Positions 1-11,600 of a DNA stretch of 64,000 nucleotides are shown here, piece by piece (the first letter of the stretch is position 1; each line of letters starts with the position of its first letter). The translations under genes and the position numbers were made by a program. The notes below the pieces were generated by a model. It searched no databases. It saw nothing but the letters and a program-made list of their open reading frames with translations, and was not told where the DNA came from. Origin of the DNA: Citrobacter enshiensis (GTDB lineage: Bacteria > Pseudomonadota > Gammaproteobacteria > Enterobacterales > Enterobacteriaceae); assembly GCF_029338175.1 (NCBI RefSeq), contig NZ_CP119862.1:3100001-3164000 (forward strand), written 5' to 3'.

Positions 1-347
1 TTCTTTGCAATTCCCGGAGGCAGAGGCTTGCCACGGGCGAAGTTTTTCGCAATACCGGGAGGAAGCGCTTTATATCCGGTTAAACCGTAGTTGAGTGCCA
101 ACGACCGTGCGCGATCGTAATTAATCCGAATAGAGACATCATCGTTGACATCCTTTTTGTCCGACTTGGGCTTATTCTCATGATTTTGTTTATTTCCATG
201 GTTTGCGGAATTTCCATTACCATGATTGCCGCTGTTGCTTTTACCGCCGCCATTCCCGTTACCCGGATCGGCGATAACCGGAGCAGAAGCGAATGTTAAA
301 GACAACACCACCGCCAACGCGGTAGTGAGAAAACGACGTGTTGACAT
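1..347 (-). CDS. CigR-like (RcnB-type) protein, 3' end cut by window edge
   Basis: An open frame starts at the ATG at 345-347 and runs off the window edge, so at least 115 N-terminal residues are visible. It begins with a signal-peptide-like stretch (MSTRRFLTTALAVVLSLTFA, cleavage near APVIA-DP), followed by a low-complexity segment rich in Gly, Asn, His and Lys at about residues 29-62. The short repeat LPPGIAKNFARGKPLPPGIAK near the visible end is typical of RcnB/CigR-family periplasmic or inner-membrane proteins. In Salmonella, CigR is an SPI-3 anti-virulence protein; that link is family knowledge, and the role here is unknown. The gene lies downstream of ycaD on the same strand, separated by a terminator. 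It is not part of this neighbourhood in K-12. Family assignment is moderate because the C-terminus is missing. Confidence 0.6.
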   Translation of the reverse strand, partial: MSTRRFLTTALAVVLSLTFASAPVIADPGNGNGGGKSNSGNHGNGNSANHGNKQNHENKPKSDKKDVNDDVSIRINYDRARSLALNYGLTGYKALPPGIAKNFARGKPLPPGIAK

Positions 348-437
348 GATTACTGCCTTTTAAAAGAGATACCTGATTGAATTATCGTTTCTCAGAGGAA
401 GTAAACAATGCGTAAAACTCTTAGATATGACGCCATT

Positions 438-467
438 AAAAAAGCCTGTTATTAACAGGCTTTTTTT
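438..467. terminator. Rho-independent terminator after ycaD
   Basis: An 8-bp perfect stem (443-450 with 454-461) has a 3-nt loop and is flanked by A- and T-runs, so it could work in both directions. It sits just after the ycaD stop codon and upstream of the CigR-like gene. Confidence 0.8.
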
Positions 468-469
468 GG

Positions 470-1618
470 TCAGGCGTGCGCCACGGGGGTTGGATGTTCT
501 CCAGCCTTACGCAGTAACATGAGCAGATAAATAAACGACACGCTGGCAATCATGATAAACAGCAGATTATCTGAATAATTTTGCATCAGCATGGCCGTAA
601 ATGAGGGGCCAAGCAGGCTACCAACGGTATAGCTCATCAATAACGCCTGATTCATCGCAACAAGTTGGTGCTGTCCGACCTTTTCACAGGCCCAGGCCAT
701 CGCCACCGGGTAAAGCGTAAAACCGGCAGCACCCAGAATAAACAACGCTGGCGCCATCGCAGCCTGCATCATCATGGCAAGACTGCCGAGGATCACCACA
801 AAAACCTGTACACGTAAAACCAGTAGTCGACCAAATTTATCCGCCAGACGGCCTATCGGCCATTGTCCCAGAATACCGGCACTCACCAATACCGCCATCC
901 AGAAACCGATACTGGCATTACTGATCCCCTGGTGCTTGAGATAAAGCGGCATCAGACCGTACAGAGAACCCAGCACAATTCCGGAAATAATGCAGCCATT
1001 CACGCCCAACCGCGCCTGGCGCAGCTTAAGCATAGAGACAATCGGCGTCGTGCTTTGGCCTTCAGACTGCTGATTCAGAATACGGGTAAAGAGCAGCGGT
1101 AAAATCCCCGCCAGAATCATACCGGTTACCCAGGGCAGCACGTTCATCAGATCCGTCGGCACTTTACTGACCAGCACCTGGCCAAGAAATGTCCCCACGT
1201 AATAGACCATCATATAGGCAGCAAGCAACCGGCCACGGTTTCGCGACGTGCCGCTACACATCAGAGCGCTTTCGACGACGACCCAAATCATGGCGCAACC
1301 GACGCCCGCGATAAAGCGCCAGGTCATCCAGCTCCAGAATCCGACCATCACTCCCAGTCCTACGCAACCGGCGGCAAAAATCAGCGACGCGATGTAATAG
1401 CTGCGATTAAACCCAAGGCGCTTAATTAAATATCCGGTGAGTAATGTCCCGACCAGGTTCCCGGTAAAGTAGGACGAACTGACAATCCCGACCTGCCAGG
1501 TCGGCAGTTCTTCCTGGGCGAGCCATAGCGGAACGAGCGTGTTTAATACCGCTATCGCCAAAGTCAATAAAAGCAGGCCACACAGCAACAGCATGACAGG
1601 CCGGGTATAGATGGACAT
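470..1618 (-). CDS. ycaD: MFS-type transporter YcaD
   Basis: This 382-residue protein has the length and sequence character of E. coli YcaD, a 12-helix major facilitator superfamily permease of unknown substrate. Hydrophobic helices run throughout, starting with a membrane segment at about residues 7-30. The MFS signature loop between helices 2 and 3 is visible as [13 protein letters not shown] near residue 62. A second such loop, [11 protein letters not shown], lies near residue 256, as expected for two related six-helix halves. The start at 1616-1618 matches the family N-terminus. The gene is divergent from ycaC across a 313-bp gap, as in K-12. Identity is secure; the transported compound is not known. 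Confidence 0.93.
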   Translation of the reverse strand: MSIYTRPVMLLLCGLLLLTLAIAVLNTLVPLWLAQEELPTWQVGIVSSSYFTGNLVGTLLTGYLIKRLGFNRSYYIASLIFAAGCVGLGVMVGFWSWMTWRFIAGVGCAMIWVVVESALMCSGTSRNRGRLLAAYMMVYYVGTFLGQVLVSKVPTDLMNVLPWVTGMILAGILPLLFTRILNQQSEGQSTTPIVSMLKLRQARLGVNGCIISGIVLGSLYGLMPLYLKHQGISNASIGFWMAVLVSAGILGQWPIGRLADKFGRLLVLRVQVFVVILGSLAMMMQAAMAPALFILGAAGFTLYPVAMAWACEKVGQHQLVAMNQALLMSYTVGSLLGPSFTAMLMQNYSDNLLFIMIASVSFIYLLMLLRKAGEHPTPVAHA

Positions 1619-1931
1619 GGATAAAAACCGTGAGGAAGTTCAAATTTCATGCGCATCATGCCACCGCCAAAAACATTGTCAATCGGCGAAATCAGCGGCG
1701 TGGCGGGGTTTCAGGGCTATCGATTTGAAATACTGATTCTTAACATGAATGAATAGAAAGTGATAAATCTCAGGTTATTGTTTTAATTGATCTAAGACAA
1801 AATTGCCCCGTTTCGCTCAGTCGAAAAATTTCATAGTCCCGGCAGCATTTTTTTTCCGTTCTATGCTTTGAATGAACCTTATGCACCTGAATGAATCAGG
1901 GCGCATAGTTGACTCAAGCAAGGAGAAGAGA
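1619..1931. other. Divergent ycaD/ycaC intergenic region
   Basis: This 313-bp spacer must hold the promoters of ycaD (leftward) and ycaC (rightward). It is AT-rich between about 1740 and 1800. A strong AAGGAG ribosome-binding site at 1919-1924 precedes the ycaC start. I see no clear operator or small gene. Confidence 0.5.
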
Positions 1932-2558
1932 ATGACCAGACCTTATGTTCGTCTCGATAAAAACGACGCCGCGGTTCTTCTGGTAGATCACCAGGCCGGA
2001 CTACTCTCACTGGTCAGGGATATTGACCCTGATAAATTTAAGAATAACGTGCTCGCACTGGGCGATTTAGCCAAATATTTCAAGTTACCCACCATTCTTA
2101 CCACTAGCTTCGAAACAGGTCCAAACGGCCCGCTGGTCCCCGAATTAAAAGCACAGTTTCCCGATGCACCCTACATTGCGCGTCCAGGCAACATCAACGC
2201 CTGGGATAACGAAGACTTTGTGAAAGCCGTCAAAGCGACAGGAAAGAAACAGCTGATTATTGCCGGCGTGGTAACCGAAGTGTGCGTGGCCTTCCCGGCG
2301 CTGTCTGCCATTGAAGAGGGTTTTGACGTATTCGTGGTGACCGATGCTTCAGGGACGTTTAATGAAATTACCCGCCATTCAGCGTGGGATCGCATGTCGC
2401 AAGCTGGCGCACAGTTGATGACGTGGTTTGGCGTGGCGTGTGAATTGCACCGCGACTGGCGCAATGACATCGAAGGGCTGGCGACGCTGTTCTCCAACCA
2501 TATTCCGGACTACCGCAACCTGATGACCAGCTACGATACGTTAACCAAACAGAAATGA
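1932..2558 (+). CDS. ycaC: Isochorismatase-like hydrolase YcaC
   Basis: This 208-residue cysteine-hydrolase-fold protein is nearly identical in character to E. coli YcaC, an oligomeric enzyme of uncertain physiological substrate. The family triad is visible as Asp19 (LLVDHQAG), Arg84 (YIARPG) and Cys118 (VVTEVCVAFP). I chose the ATG at 1932 because AAGGAG lies a few bases upstream and the length equals the K-12 protein; an upstream in-frame ATG at 1872 has no comparable site. It is transcribed away from ycaD and converges on the adhesin gene with a shared terminator. A diverged paralogue with the same triad lies at 36320-36997. Confidence 0.93.
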   Translation: MTRPYVRLDKNDAAVLLVDHQAGLLSLVRDIDPDKFKNNVLALGDLAKYFKLPTILTTSFETGPNGPLVPELKAQFPDAPYIARPGNINAWDNEDFVKAVKATGKKQLIIAGVVTEVCVAFPALSAIEEGFDVFVVTDASGTFNEITRHSAWDRMSQAGAQLMTWFGVACELHRDWRNDIEGLATLFSNHIPDYRNLMTSYDTLTKQK

Positions 2559-2579
2559 CCATCCTGGATGGTTGAAGCG

Positions 2580-2609
2580 TAAAAAAGCCACCCTAGAGGG
2601 TGGCTTTTG
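2580..2609. terminator. Bidirectional terminator between ycaC and the adhesin gene
   Basis: A perfect 11-bp stem (2583-2593 with 2598-2608), closed by a 4-nt loop, has A/T flanks on both sides. It lies between two convergent genes. Confidence 0.85.
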
Positions 2610-2672
2610 CACTAACGTCTTATCTGAAAAAGCGAGACTATTAGGATAGTTAACTGGTTATGACATCCATTA

Positions 2673-5600
2673 TCAAAGAGGACGCATACACTCTTGTACT
2701 GCAGTTCCTGTCCATCCTCCCACTTGGTACACAGTACCATCATTCGGTGAAGCTATATTATGTCCACCTTGATAGGATGTAGAAGACCATAACCAAGAAG
2801 CTGACCATCCCCAGGTCGTTAAATTACCCCATTCAGACCATAGGTTCCCCACAGCCCTGGAGCCAGTGCCACCAACAGAGGCATTCGTCAACTTTTCTAT
2901 TGGTGGGAGTATTGCTCCATTACTTGTACACCATGCCTCTGCGCTGTTGTAATCTGCCATAACCGTGCTGGAAACAAACCAGCTGGTTACTGTGAACGTA
3001 TATTTCAGCGTCAGGCCCGTCGCTTTAGGTGTGGCCAAAATGACCACTGTTTTAGTAGCGCTTTCTGGAGCGCCCCCCCCAAAGGTCACAACGCCTCCTG
3101 CGCTCACCGTAGCCCAGCTTGCTTGATCGCTCGTCCAGGTATAGTCAGAAGCAACGTCCCCATCAGGCATATTCAACGTGAAGTTTGCCTTATCAAACCC
3201 CGTTGTCGGGAAGCCCGCATTATTCGCAAACGTATGGCCATTAACTGTTACGTTTTTAAATGTTCCAGGCACAAACTCCACTGTATCGCTCATTGATAAT
3301 ATCTGCTCACCGTTATAAAGAGGTTTCAATGTTAACGTGTCAGCAATCAAGCCCTTTATTGTCGCTGTATAGGTCCCTGGTGTAACGGCATCTTCCGTAA
3401 TACTGCTCAGTGTATACTCGCTTGCTTTCGGTGTTTTCTCACCACTGTCTTTCACCTGGATCATCAAAGCACCGGTCTGCGCAAGTCCCGTAATCGGATT
3501 ATCAAACACATCCGCCAGCTTCATGGTCAGAGTGCTGGTCTCCGTATTATCCGCCTTCACCGATTTCGGATTCGAACTGAAAGTCGACGTTGCTTCTGCA
3601 GGTTCGCCCACCGTCAGCGTCACAGTCCCCGTCAGAGCAGTATCACTGAGATTTTTAATGACACTGTCATTTAACTTCGGTGTCACCGTGTACACATCCA
3701 CAAGCTGCCCTTTCAAGGTCGCAGTGTAGGTTCCCGGCACAGTACCGCTTTCCGTCACGGTGCTCACTGTCACCTTGCCCTCTGCTGGTGCAACACCGGC
3801 GCTGTTTTTTACATCCAGCGTCAGATTGCCTGCGATACCCGTCACGGCGTTGCTGAACTTATCCCTGGCCGTCAGGGTCAGCGTACTGGTCGTGGCATCA
3901 TCCGCCACAATCGAGTCCGGGCTCACGCTAAACAGCGTGACGCTGCCATCCACTGCGCCAGCCGTCAGCGTGACATCTGCACTCAGGCTGCCGATGGTAC
4001 TGCCGCTGAACGTCGGCGTGATGGTGTATTTATCCGCCAGCTGTCCTTTCAGCGTTGCGGTGTAGACACCAGCAGTGCCGCTTTCCGTCACAGCGCTCAG
4101 CGTCACTTTGCCTTCTGCTGGCTCAGCCCCATGGCTGTCCTTGATGCCCAGCGTCAGGTCTGCCGCAATGCCGCTGATGGCGTTGCCAAACTTATCCTTC
4201 GCCGTCAGGGTCAGCGTACTGGTCGTGGCATCATCCGCCACCACGGATGTCGGGCTGGCCACAAAGGTCGTTGTCGCCCCGTCCGGGGTGGTGCCAGCCG
4301 TCAGCGTGACATCTGCACTCAGGCTGCCGATGGCACTGCCGCTAAACTTCGGTGTGACGGTGTATTTATCCGCCAGCTGTCCTTTCAGCGTAGCGGTGTA
4401 GACACCCGTAGTGCCACTTTCCGTCACAGCGCTCAACGTCACCTTGCCTTCTGCAGGTGCAACACCGGCGCTGTTTTTCACATCCAGCGTCAGATTGCCT
4501 GCGATACCCGTCACGGCGTTGCCAAACTTATCCTTCGCCGTCAGGGTCAGCGTACTGGTCGTGGCATCATCAGCCACCACGGACGTCGGGCTGGCCGCAA
4601 AGGTCGTTGTCGCCCCGTCCGGGGTAGTGCCTGCGGTCAGCGTTACCGTTGCGTTCAAGGTACCGAGCGCGCTGTCGTGGTACAACGCTTTGACGGTGTA
4701 AACCCCTGCAAGTTGTCCTTTCAGCATTGCGGTGTAGGTACCAGCCGTACTGCTTTCTGTCAGATCCGTCAGCGTCACCTTACCTGCCGCAGGTGCATTC
4801 CCCTGGCTATCCTTCAACTCAAGCGCCAGATCTGCAGCCAGGCCCGGGATAGGGTTCCCAAAGGTATCCTTCGCGGTCAACGTCAGCATACTTGTGGTTG
4901 TGTCATCCGCAATAATCAGAGTCGGGCTGGCTACCAGCGTTGACTGCACACCATCGGGGGTTGTGCCCGCTGTCAGCGTGACGGCTGCGCTCAAGTCACC
5001 AATAGCAGTACCGTTATTTTGCGGTGTCACCGTATACGTGCCGACCAACATACCTTTCAGGGTTGCCGTATAGGTTCCCGGCACAGAGGTACTTTCCGTC
5101 AGGGCCGTGAGCGTCACCTTACCTTCCACTGGGGACTGATTCTGGCTGTTTTTGATATCCAGCGTCAGATTCACCGCAATCCCGGAAATGGCGTTGCCGT
5201 TCACATCTTTGGCTACCAGCGTCAGGGTACTGAAGGCCACGTTGTTTGCCACAATAGATTCTGGAACCGCGACAAAGGTCGTTTTTCCGCCATCTGGCGT
5301 ACTGTCTGCCGCCAGAGTCACCGTATCACTGAGATCACCCAACGCAGTGCCATTTTGCATCGGTTTCACCGTATAGGTATCCGCAAACGTGCCGCTCAGC
5401 ATTGCTGTGTATACCCCAGAACTGCCACTTTCAGTCATGGCACTCAACGTTACTTTGCTGCTATCCGGTGCCTGACCGTCGCTGCCCTTTACATCCAACG
5501 TCAGGCTATCACCCAGACCGCTAATGATGTTGCCGAACTTATCTTTTACCGTCAGCGTCAAGGTACTGGTTGCTATGCCGTTTGCGACAACCGAATGCGG

Positions 5601-8600
5601 GCTAGCCGTAAAGGTCGTGGCACTGCCCGTATCCGGTGCACCTGCGGTCAGGGTAACGCGACCGCTTAAATCCCCAATCACAGTACCGTTGTTCTGCGGC
5701 GCGACGGTATAGATGCCCGCTAACTGGCCCCGTAGCGTCGCGATATAGGTACCCGGAACCGTGCTACTTTCCGTGACGGTGCTCACCGTCACTTTGCCGC
5801 TAACGGGTTCGACGTTCTGGCTGTCTTTCACCGTCATTTCCAGGTTACTCGCGAGACCCGGTATAGCGTTGCCATACTTGTCCTTCGCCGTCAGCATTAA
5901 GGTGCTGGTGGTCATGTCATCCGCCACGATGGAGTCAGGGACAACCGTGAAGGTAGACAGGGAAGCATCTGGCGTGGCGTTCGCAGTCAACGTGACATCC
6001 GCGCTTAAGCTACCGATGGACTCACCATCAAATTTCGGCGTAACAGTATATGTGCCCGCCAACTGCCCTTTCAGCGTCGCCGTGTAGATTCCCGGCGTTG
6101 CGCTTTCGGTGAAAGAACTCAGTGTCACCTTACCGGCTGCCGGAACCGAACCTGTACTGTCTTTTATCTCCAGCGCCAAGGAAGAGGCGATACCTGCAAT
6201 AGCGTTACCGTACACATCCTTCACGGTCAGCGTTAGGGTGCTAAGAGTGCTGTCATCCGCCGCAACAGAATCCGGATTGGCAATGAACGAGGATTGCGTT
6301 CCATCCGGTGTGGTGCTCGCGATCAATGTCACGTCCGCAGCCAGAGAACCAATACTGTCACCGCTCAATTTCGGTGTGACGGTGTAGGTATCTGCCAACT
6401 GTCCTTTCAGGGTGGCAGTGTAAGTACCTGGTATCGTGCTACTTTCATCCAGATCGGTAAGTGTAACTTTTCCTTCAGCCGGTGTTGTCCCTGCGCTGTT
6501 TTTTACCTCCAGCATAAGGTCCGCCGTTCTGCCAGTCATGGTGTTGCCGTACTCATCCTGGATCGTCAGCGTCAGAGTACTGGTAGCGACATTATCAGCA
6601 ACCACCGAGGCCGGTGCCGCTGTGAAAGAGGACTTAGCTGTATCTGCTGTCGTGCCAGCCGTCAGCGTTACATCCGCGCTCAGTGTGCCGAGATCCGAAT
6701 TGTTGTATTGTGGCTTCACGATATAGATGTCCGCCAGCGTACCTTTCAGCGTGGCGGTATAGACGCCAGTACTTCCCTGCTCTGCCAGGTTCGTAACGGT
6801 CACTTTACCGGTGGTTGGTTCTTCGCCTTTGCTGTTTTTCACTGACAGTGACAGGTTAGCCGCGAGTCCACTGATAGTATTACCGTATTTGTCTTTCGCA
6901 CTCAGCGTGAGAGTGCTGATAGCAGTGTTATCTGCTACAACTGAAGCCGGACTTGCCACAAAGGTTGAGGTGTTGTCTGTATCCGGCACACCCGCCGTCA
7001 ATGTGACAGAATCACTCAGACTGCCAATCGCCGTGTCGTTAAAGAGCGGTTTCACCGTATAGACACCCGCCAACGTCCCTTTCAACATCGCGGTATAAGT
7101 ACCCGGCGTTGCCGTTTCGCTGACTTTGCCGAGCGTTATCTTACCGGCAGCCGGTTCTAGCCCCTGTTCATCGGTAATACTGATTTTCAGCGTTCTGGCA
7201 ATACCCGGAATCGCGTTACCATTCACGTCTTTTGCCGTCAGTGTCAGTGTGCTCATCTCAATGTTGTCGGCGACCAGTGTCTGCGGATTAGCCACAAACG
7301 TGGATGTCACACCATCAGGGGTGCCAGTCATTAACGTCACGGTGGCACTCAGGTTACCGATAGCACTGCCGCTGAACTGAGGTTTCACGGTGAACACCCC
7401 TGCCAATGTTCCTTTCAGGGTCGCCGTATAGGTGCCCGGCGTGCTTTCACTCTCCTTCAGGCTACTGAGAATGACCTTACTGCTGTCCGGTGTTGCGCCA
7501 CTGCCGTTTTTAACTTCCAGAGTCAGACTACCGGCAATATCAGCAATAGCGTTGCCATACGCGTCTTTCGCGATGAACGTCAGGGTGCTCGAATCCGTAC
7601 CGTTGCCCGTCACAAGAAGCGGAGTTGCCTCAAAGGATGACTGCACGCCATCAGGCGTCGTATCCGCCGTCAGCGTCACCGTCGCGCTCAGGCTACCAAT
7701 GGACGTGTTGCCGAACGTCGGTTTCACGGTGTACACACCTGACAGGGTACCTTTCAGCATCGCAGTGTATACCCCTGGCGTCGCTGTTTCAGTCACCTTG
7801 CCAACCATTACTTTTCCTGTTGCTGGTACCTTATTCTGGCTATCTGTGACGCTCATTTTCAGACTAGCTGCGATTCCGCTGATGTCGTTACCGTTTTCAT
7901 CTTTCGCGGTGAAGGTCAGCGTGCTCATGGCCGTGTTGTTGGCGATGATCGATGTCGGACTTGCCGTCAGAGTTGACAGCACACCATCCGGTACCGTGCC
8001 CGAGGTCAATGTCACCGTGGCGCTAATCTCTCCGATAGCGTTGCCACTCAGTTTCGGTGTGATGATCCAGTCACCGGATACTTTACCTTTCAGAGTGGCA
8101 GTGTAAGTGCCCGGCGTAGCTATTTCCGTGAGCGACGTTACCGTCACACCGCCATCTGTTGGTGCGTTACCCTCACTGTCTTTCAATTCCAGGGTCAAGC
8201 TACTACCCTGCCCGCTGATGGCGTTACCAAACGTATCGCGCAGCGTCAGAATAAGGGAACTACTCTCCATATCATCTGCCGCAATGCTTGTCGGTGTTGC
8301 CTTGAAGCCTGACAGACTTCCGGACGGCGTACTGCCCGCCTTCAAGGTGACGGTGGCACTCAGGCTGCCGATAGCACTGCCACTAAGTTTCGGGGTCACT
8401 GTGTAAGTGTCTGCGAGCTGCCCTTTCAGGGTCGCGGTGTACGTTCCCGGCGTGGCACTTTCTACCAGATTACTGAGCGTCACTTTACCGGCGACTGGAG
8501 TGGAGTCCAGGCTGTCCTTCAGGGTCAGCGTCAGATCGGAATCCCTGCCCGTCATGGCATTGCCGTTTGCATCCTGGATCTTCAGCGTCAAGGTACTGAC

Positions 8601-11600
8601 AGCGCTGTCGTCCGCCACAATGGAATCCGGGCTGGCCGCAAAAGTTGAATTCGCCACATCAGGCGTGGTGTCCGCAGTCAAAGTCACGGAATCACTCAGG
8701 CCGCCGATGGCGCTGCTGTCAAGTTGTGGTGTTACCGTATACGTGTCCGCGAGGATACCTTTCAGCGTGGCGCTGTAAATACCTGGCGTCGCCGTTTCCG
8801 TAACACTACTCACCGTCACTTTGCCGCTGACTGGTGCCGCGCCTGCGCTGTTTTTCACACCAATACTCAGACCGTTCAGCCCACGTATTGAGTTGCCGAA
8901 GGTGTCTTTCGCCGTAAACAGCAAAGTGCTGGTGGCAGAATTATCAGCAATAATGCTGTGTGGCAGTGCCCTAAATGTCGACTTCGCCGCATCCGGTGCG
9001 GAGTTGGCTGTCAGTGTCACCGTATCGCTTAAAGTACCAAGCGCACTCCCATTGAGCAGCGGTTTGACGGTATACACGTCGGCAAGTTGACCTTTCAGAG
9101 TCGCCGTCCAGGTACCCGGTGTACTGCTTTCGCTCAGGTTACTGACGGTCACTTTACCCTCAGCTGGAGTGGCCTCCAGGCTATTCTTAACCTCTAACGT
9201 CAGACCACTCAATCCGCCGATGGCGTTACCGTTCGCGTCTTTCACCTGCAAAGTTAACGTACTGGTCGTCGTATCATCCGCTGCGATGGATTTCGGGCTT
9301 GCACTGAACAGGGATTTACTGCCATCCGGCGTACTTCCGGTCGTCAGCGTCACCGTGTCAGACAACATCCCAATAGCGTTACCGCTGAACTGCGGTTTCA
9401 GCGTATATGTTCCCGCAAGTGTCCCTTTCAGGGTCGCGGTGTACGTTCCCGGCGTGACACTTTCACTCAGACTGCTCACAGCCACCTGCGTGGACGACGG
9501 CGTACTGCCTCCACTGTCTTTCACACTGATACTCAGGTTTCCGGCCTGGCTACTCATCACGTTGCCATTTGCGTCTTTTAGCATCACCGTCAGGGTGCTG
9601 CTCGTCGTGTTATCCGCCGCGATGGATTTCGGGCTGACGCTGAAGGACGACAATGTTCCATCCGGCGTACTTCCGGTCGTCAGCGTCACCGTGTCAGACA
9701 GCGTCCCAATAGCGTTACCGCTGAACTGCGGTTTCAGCGTATATGTTCCCGCAAGTGTTCCTTTCAGGGTCGCGGTGTACGTTCCCGGCGTGACACTTTC
9801 ACTCAGACTGCTCACAGCCACCTGCGTGGACGACGGCGTACTGCCTTCACTGTCTTTCACACTGATACTCAGGTTTCCGGCCTGGCTACTCATCACGTTG
9901 CCATTTGCGTCTTTTAGCATCACCGTCAGGGTGCTGCTCGTCGTGTTATCCGCCGCGATGGATTTCGGGCTGACGCTGAAGGACGACAATGTTCCATCCG
10001 GCGTACTTCCGGTCGTCAGCGTCACCGTGTCAGACAGCGTCCCAATAGCGTTGCCGCTGAACTGCGGTTTCAGCGTATATGTATCCGCAAGCTGGCCCTT
10101 CAGAGTCGCAATATAAGTCCCCGGAACCTCGGTTTCCGTGACGGCACTGACCGTTACCTTCCCAGCTTCTGGCGTACCGCCCTGACTGTCCTTCACTGCC
10201 ACCGTCAGGCTGGTAGCAATTCCGGTAATGGCATTGCCGTTCGCATCCTTCACTTTCAGCGTCAGCAGACTCTTCGCCGTGTCGTTCGCAACAATTGACT
10301 TCGGCGTGGCACTGAACGTTGACTGATTGCCATCCGGCGTGTTGTCAGCTGTCAGCGTTACCGGAGCACTCAGGTTGCCAAGTGCACTGCCGCTAAACTG
10401 TGGTTTCACGGTGTAAACACCTGCCAGCGTCCCCTTCAGAGTAGCGGTATACGTACCTGGCGTGGCACTTTCCGTGATGGAGCCAACGGTGACCCTTCCC
10501 GTATCAGGGGGGGTATTGTTGCTATCTTTCACCGCAAACGTCAGATCTGCCGCAATTCCGGTGATGGCATTACCGCCCGCATCCTTCGCTTTCAGGGTCA
10601 GAGTACTGGTCGCAGTATCATTCGCCGTGATGGAGGACGGACTGGCGCTGAAAGTAGACTGCGTGCCGTCCGGCGTGTTACCCGCCTTCAGGGTGACCGT
10701 GGTGCTTAAACTGCCGAGCGCACTGCCACTGAACTGTGGTTTCACAGTATAGATTCCTGCCAGCGTCCCTTTCAGGGTTGCTGTGTAGGTACCTGGGGTC
10801 GCACTTTCACTGATACTGCCCACTGTTACTTTATCTGCGGCTGGCGTGCTGCCGCCGCTGTCCTTCACGTTCAGTGTCAGGCTGGATGCAACGCCTTTTA
10901 CCGCATTACCGTAAGCATCCCTGGCAACCAGCGTCAGTGTACTGATAGCAATATTGTCCGCCGCCACAGAAACTGGTGCAGCGCTGAACGTTGACTGAGC
11001 GCCGTCCGGGGTGGTATCAGCTGTCAGCACCACCGCATCACTTAAGCTGCCAATGGCACTTCCTTTATACTGTGGTTTTACTGAGTATGCCCCGGCAAGG
11101 GTACCTTTGAGAGTGGCGATGTAGGTGCCCGGTGTCGCACCTTCGCTGATGCTGCTCATCGTCACTTTATCTTCAGTTGGCGTAATACCACCGCTGTCTT
11201 TCACCGCAAACGTCAGGTCTGCCGCAAGCCCGGTGATGGCGTTACCGCCCGCATCTTTCGCCGTCAGTTTCAGGGTGCTGGTCGCGGTATTATCTGCCGC
11301 CAGCAGCTTCGGACTGGTACTGAAGGTAGACTGCGTGCCGTCCGGCGTGTTACCCGCCGTCAGGGTGACCGTGGCGCTTAAACTGCCGAGCGCACTGCCG
11401 CTGAACTGTGGTTTCACCGTATAGATTCCTGCCAGCGTCCCTTTCAGGGTTGCTGTGTAGGTACCTGGGGTCGCACTTTCACTGATACTGCCCACTGTTA
11501 CTTTATCTGAGGCTGGCGTGCTGCCGCCGCTGTCCTTCACGTTCAGTGTCAGGCTGGATGCAATGCCTTTTACCGCATTACCGTAAGCGTCCTTCGCAAA

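Noticed and set aside
10507-10513. A C7/G7 run in the adhesin as a second phase-variation tract
   Set aside because: It is shorter than the G8 tract and lies mid-array, where a shift would simply truncate the protein; kept as a weaker possibility only.
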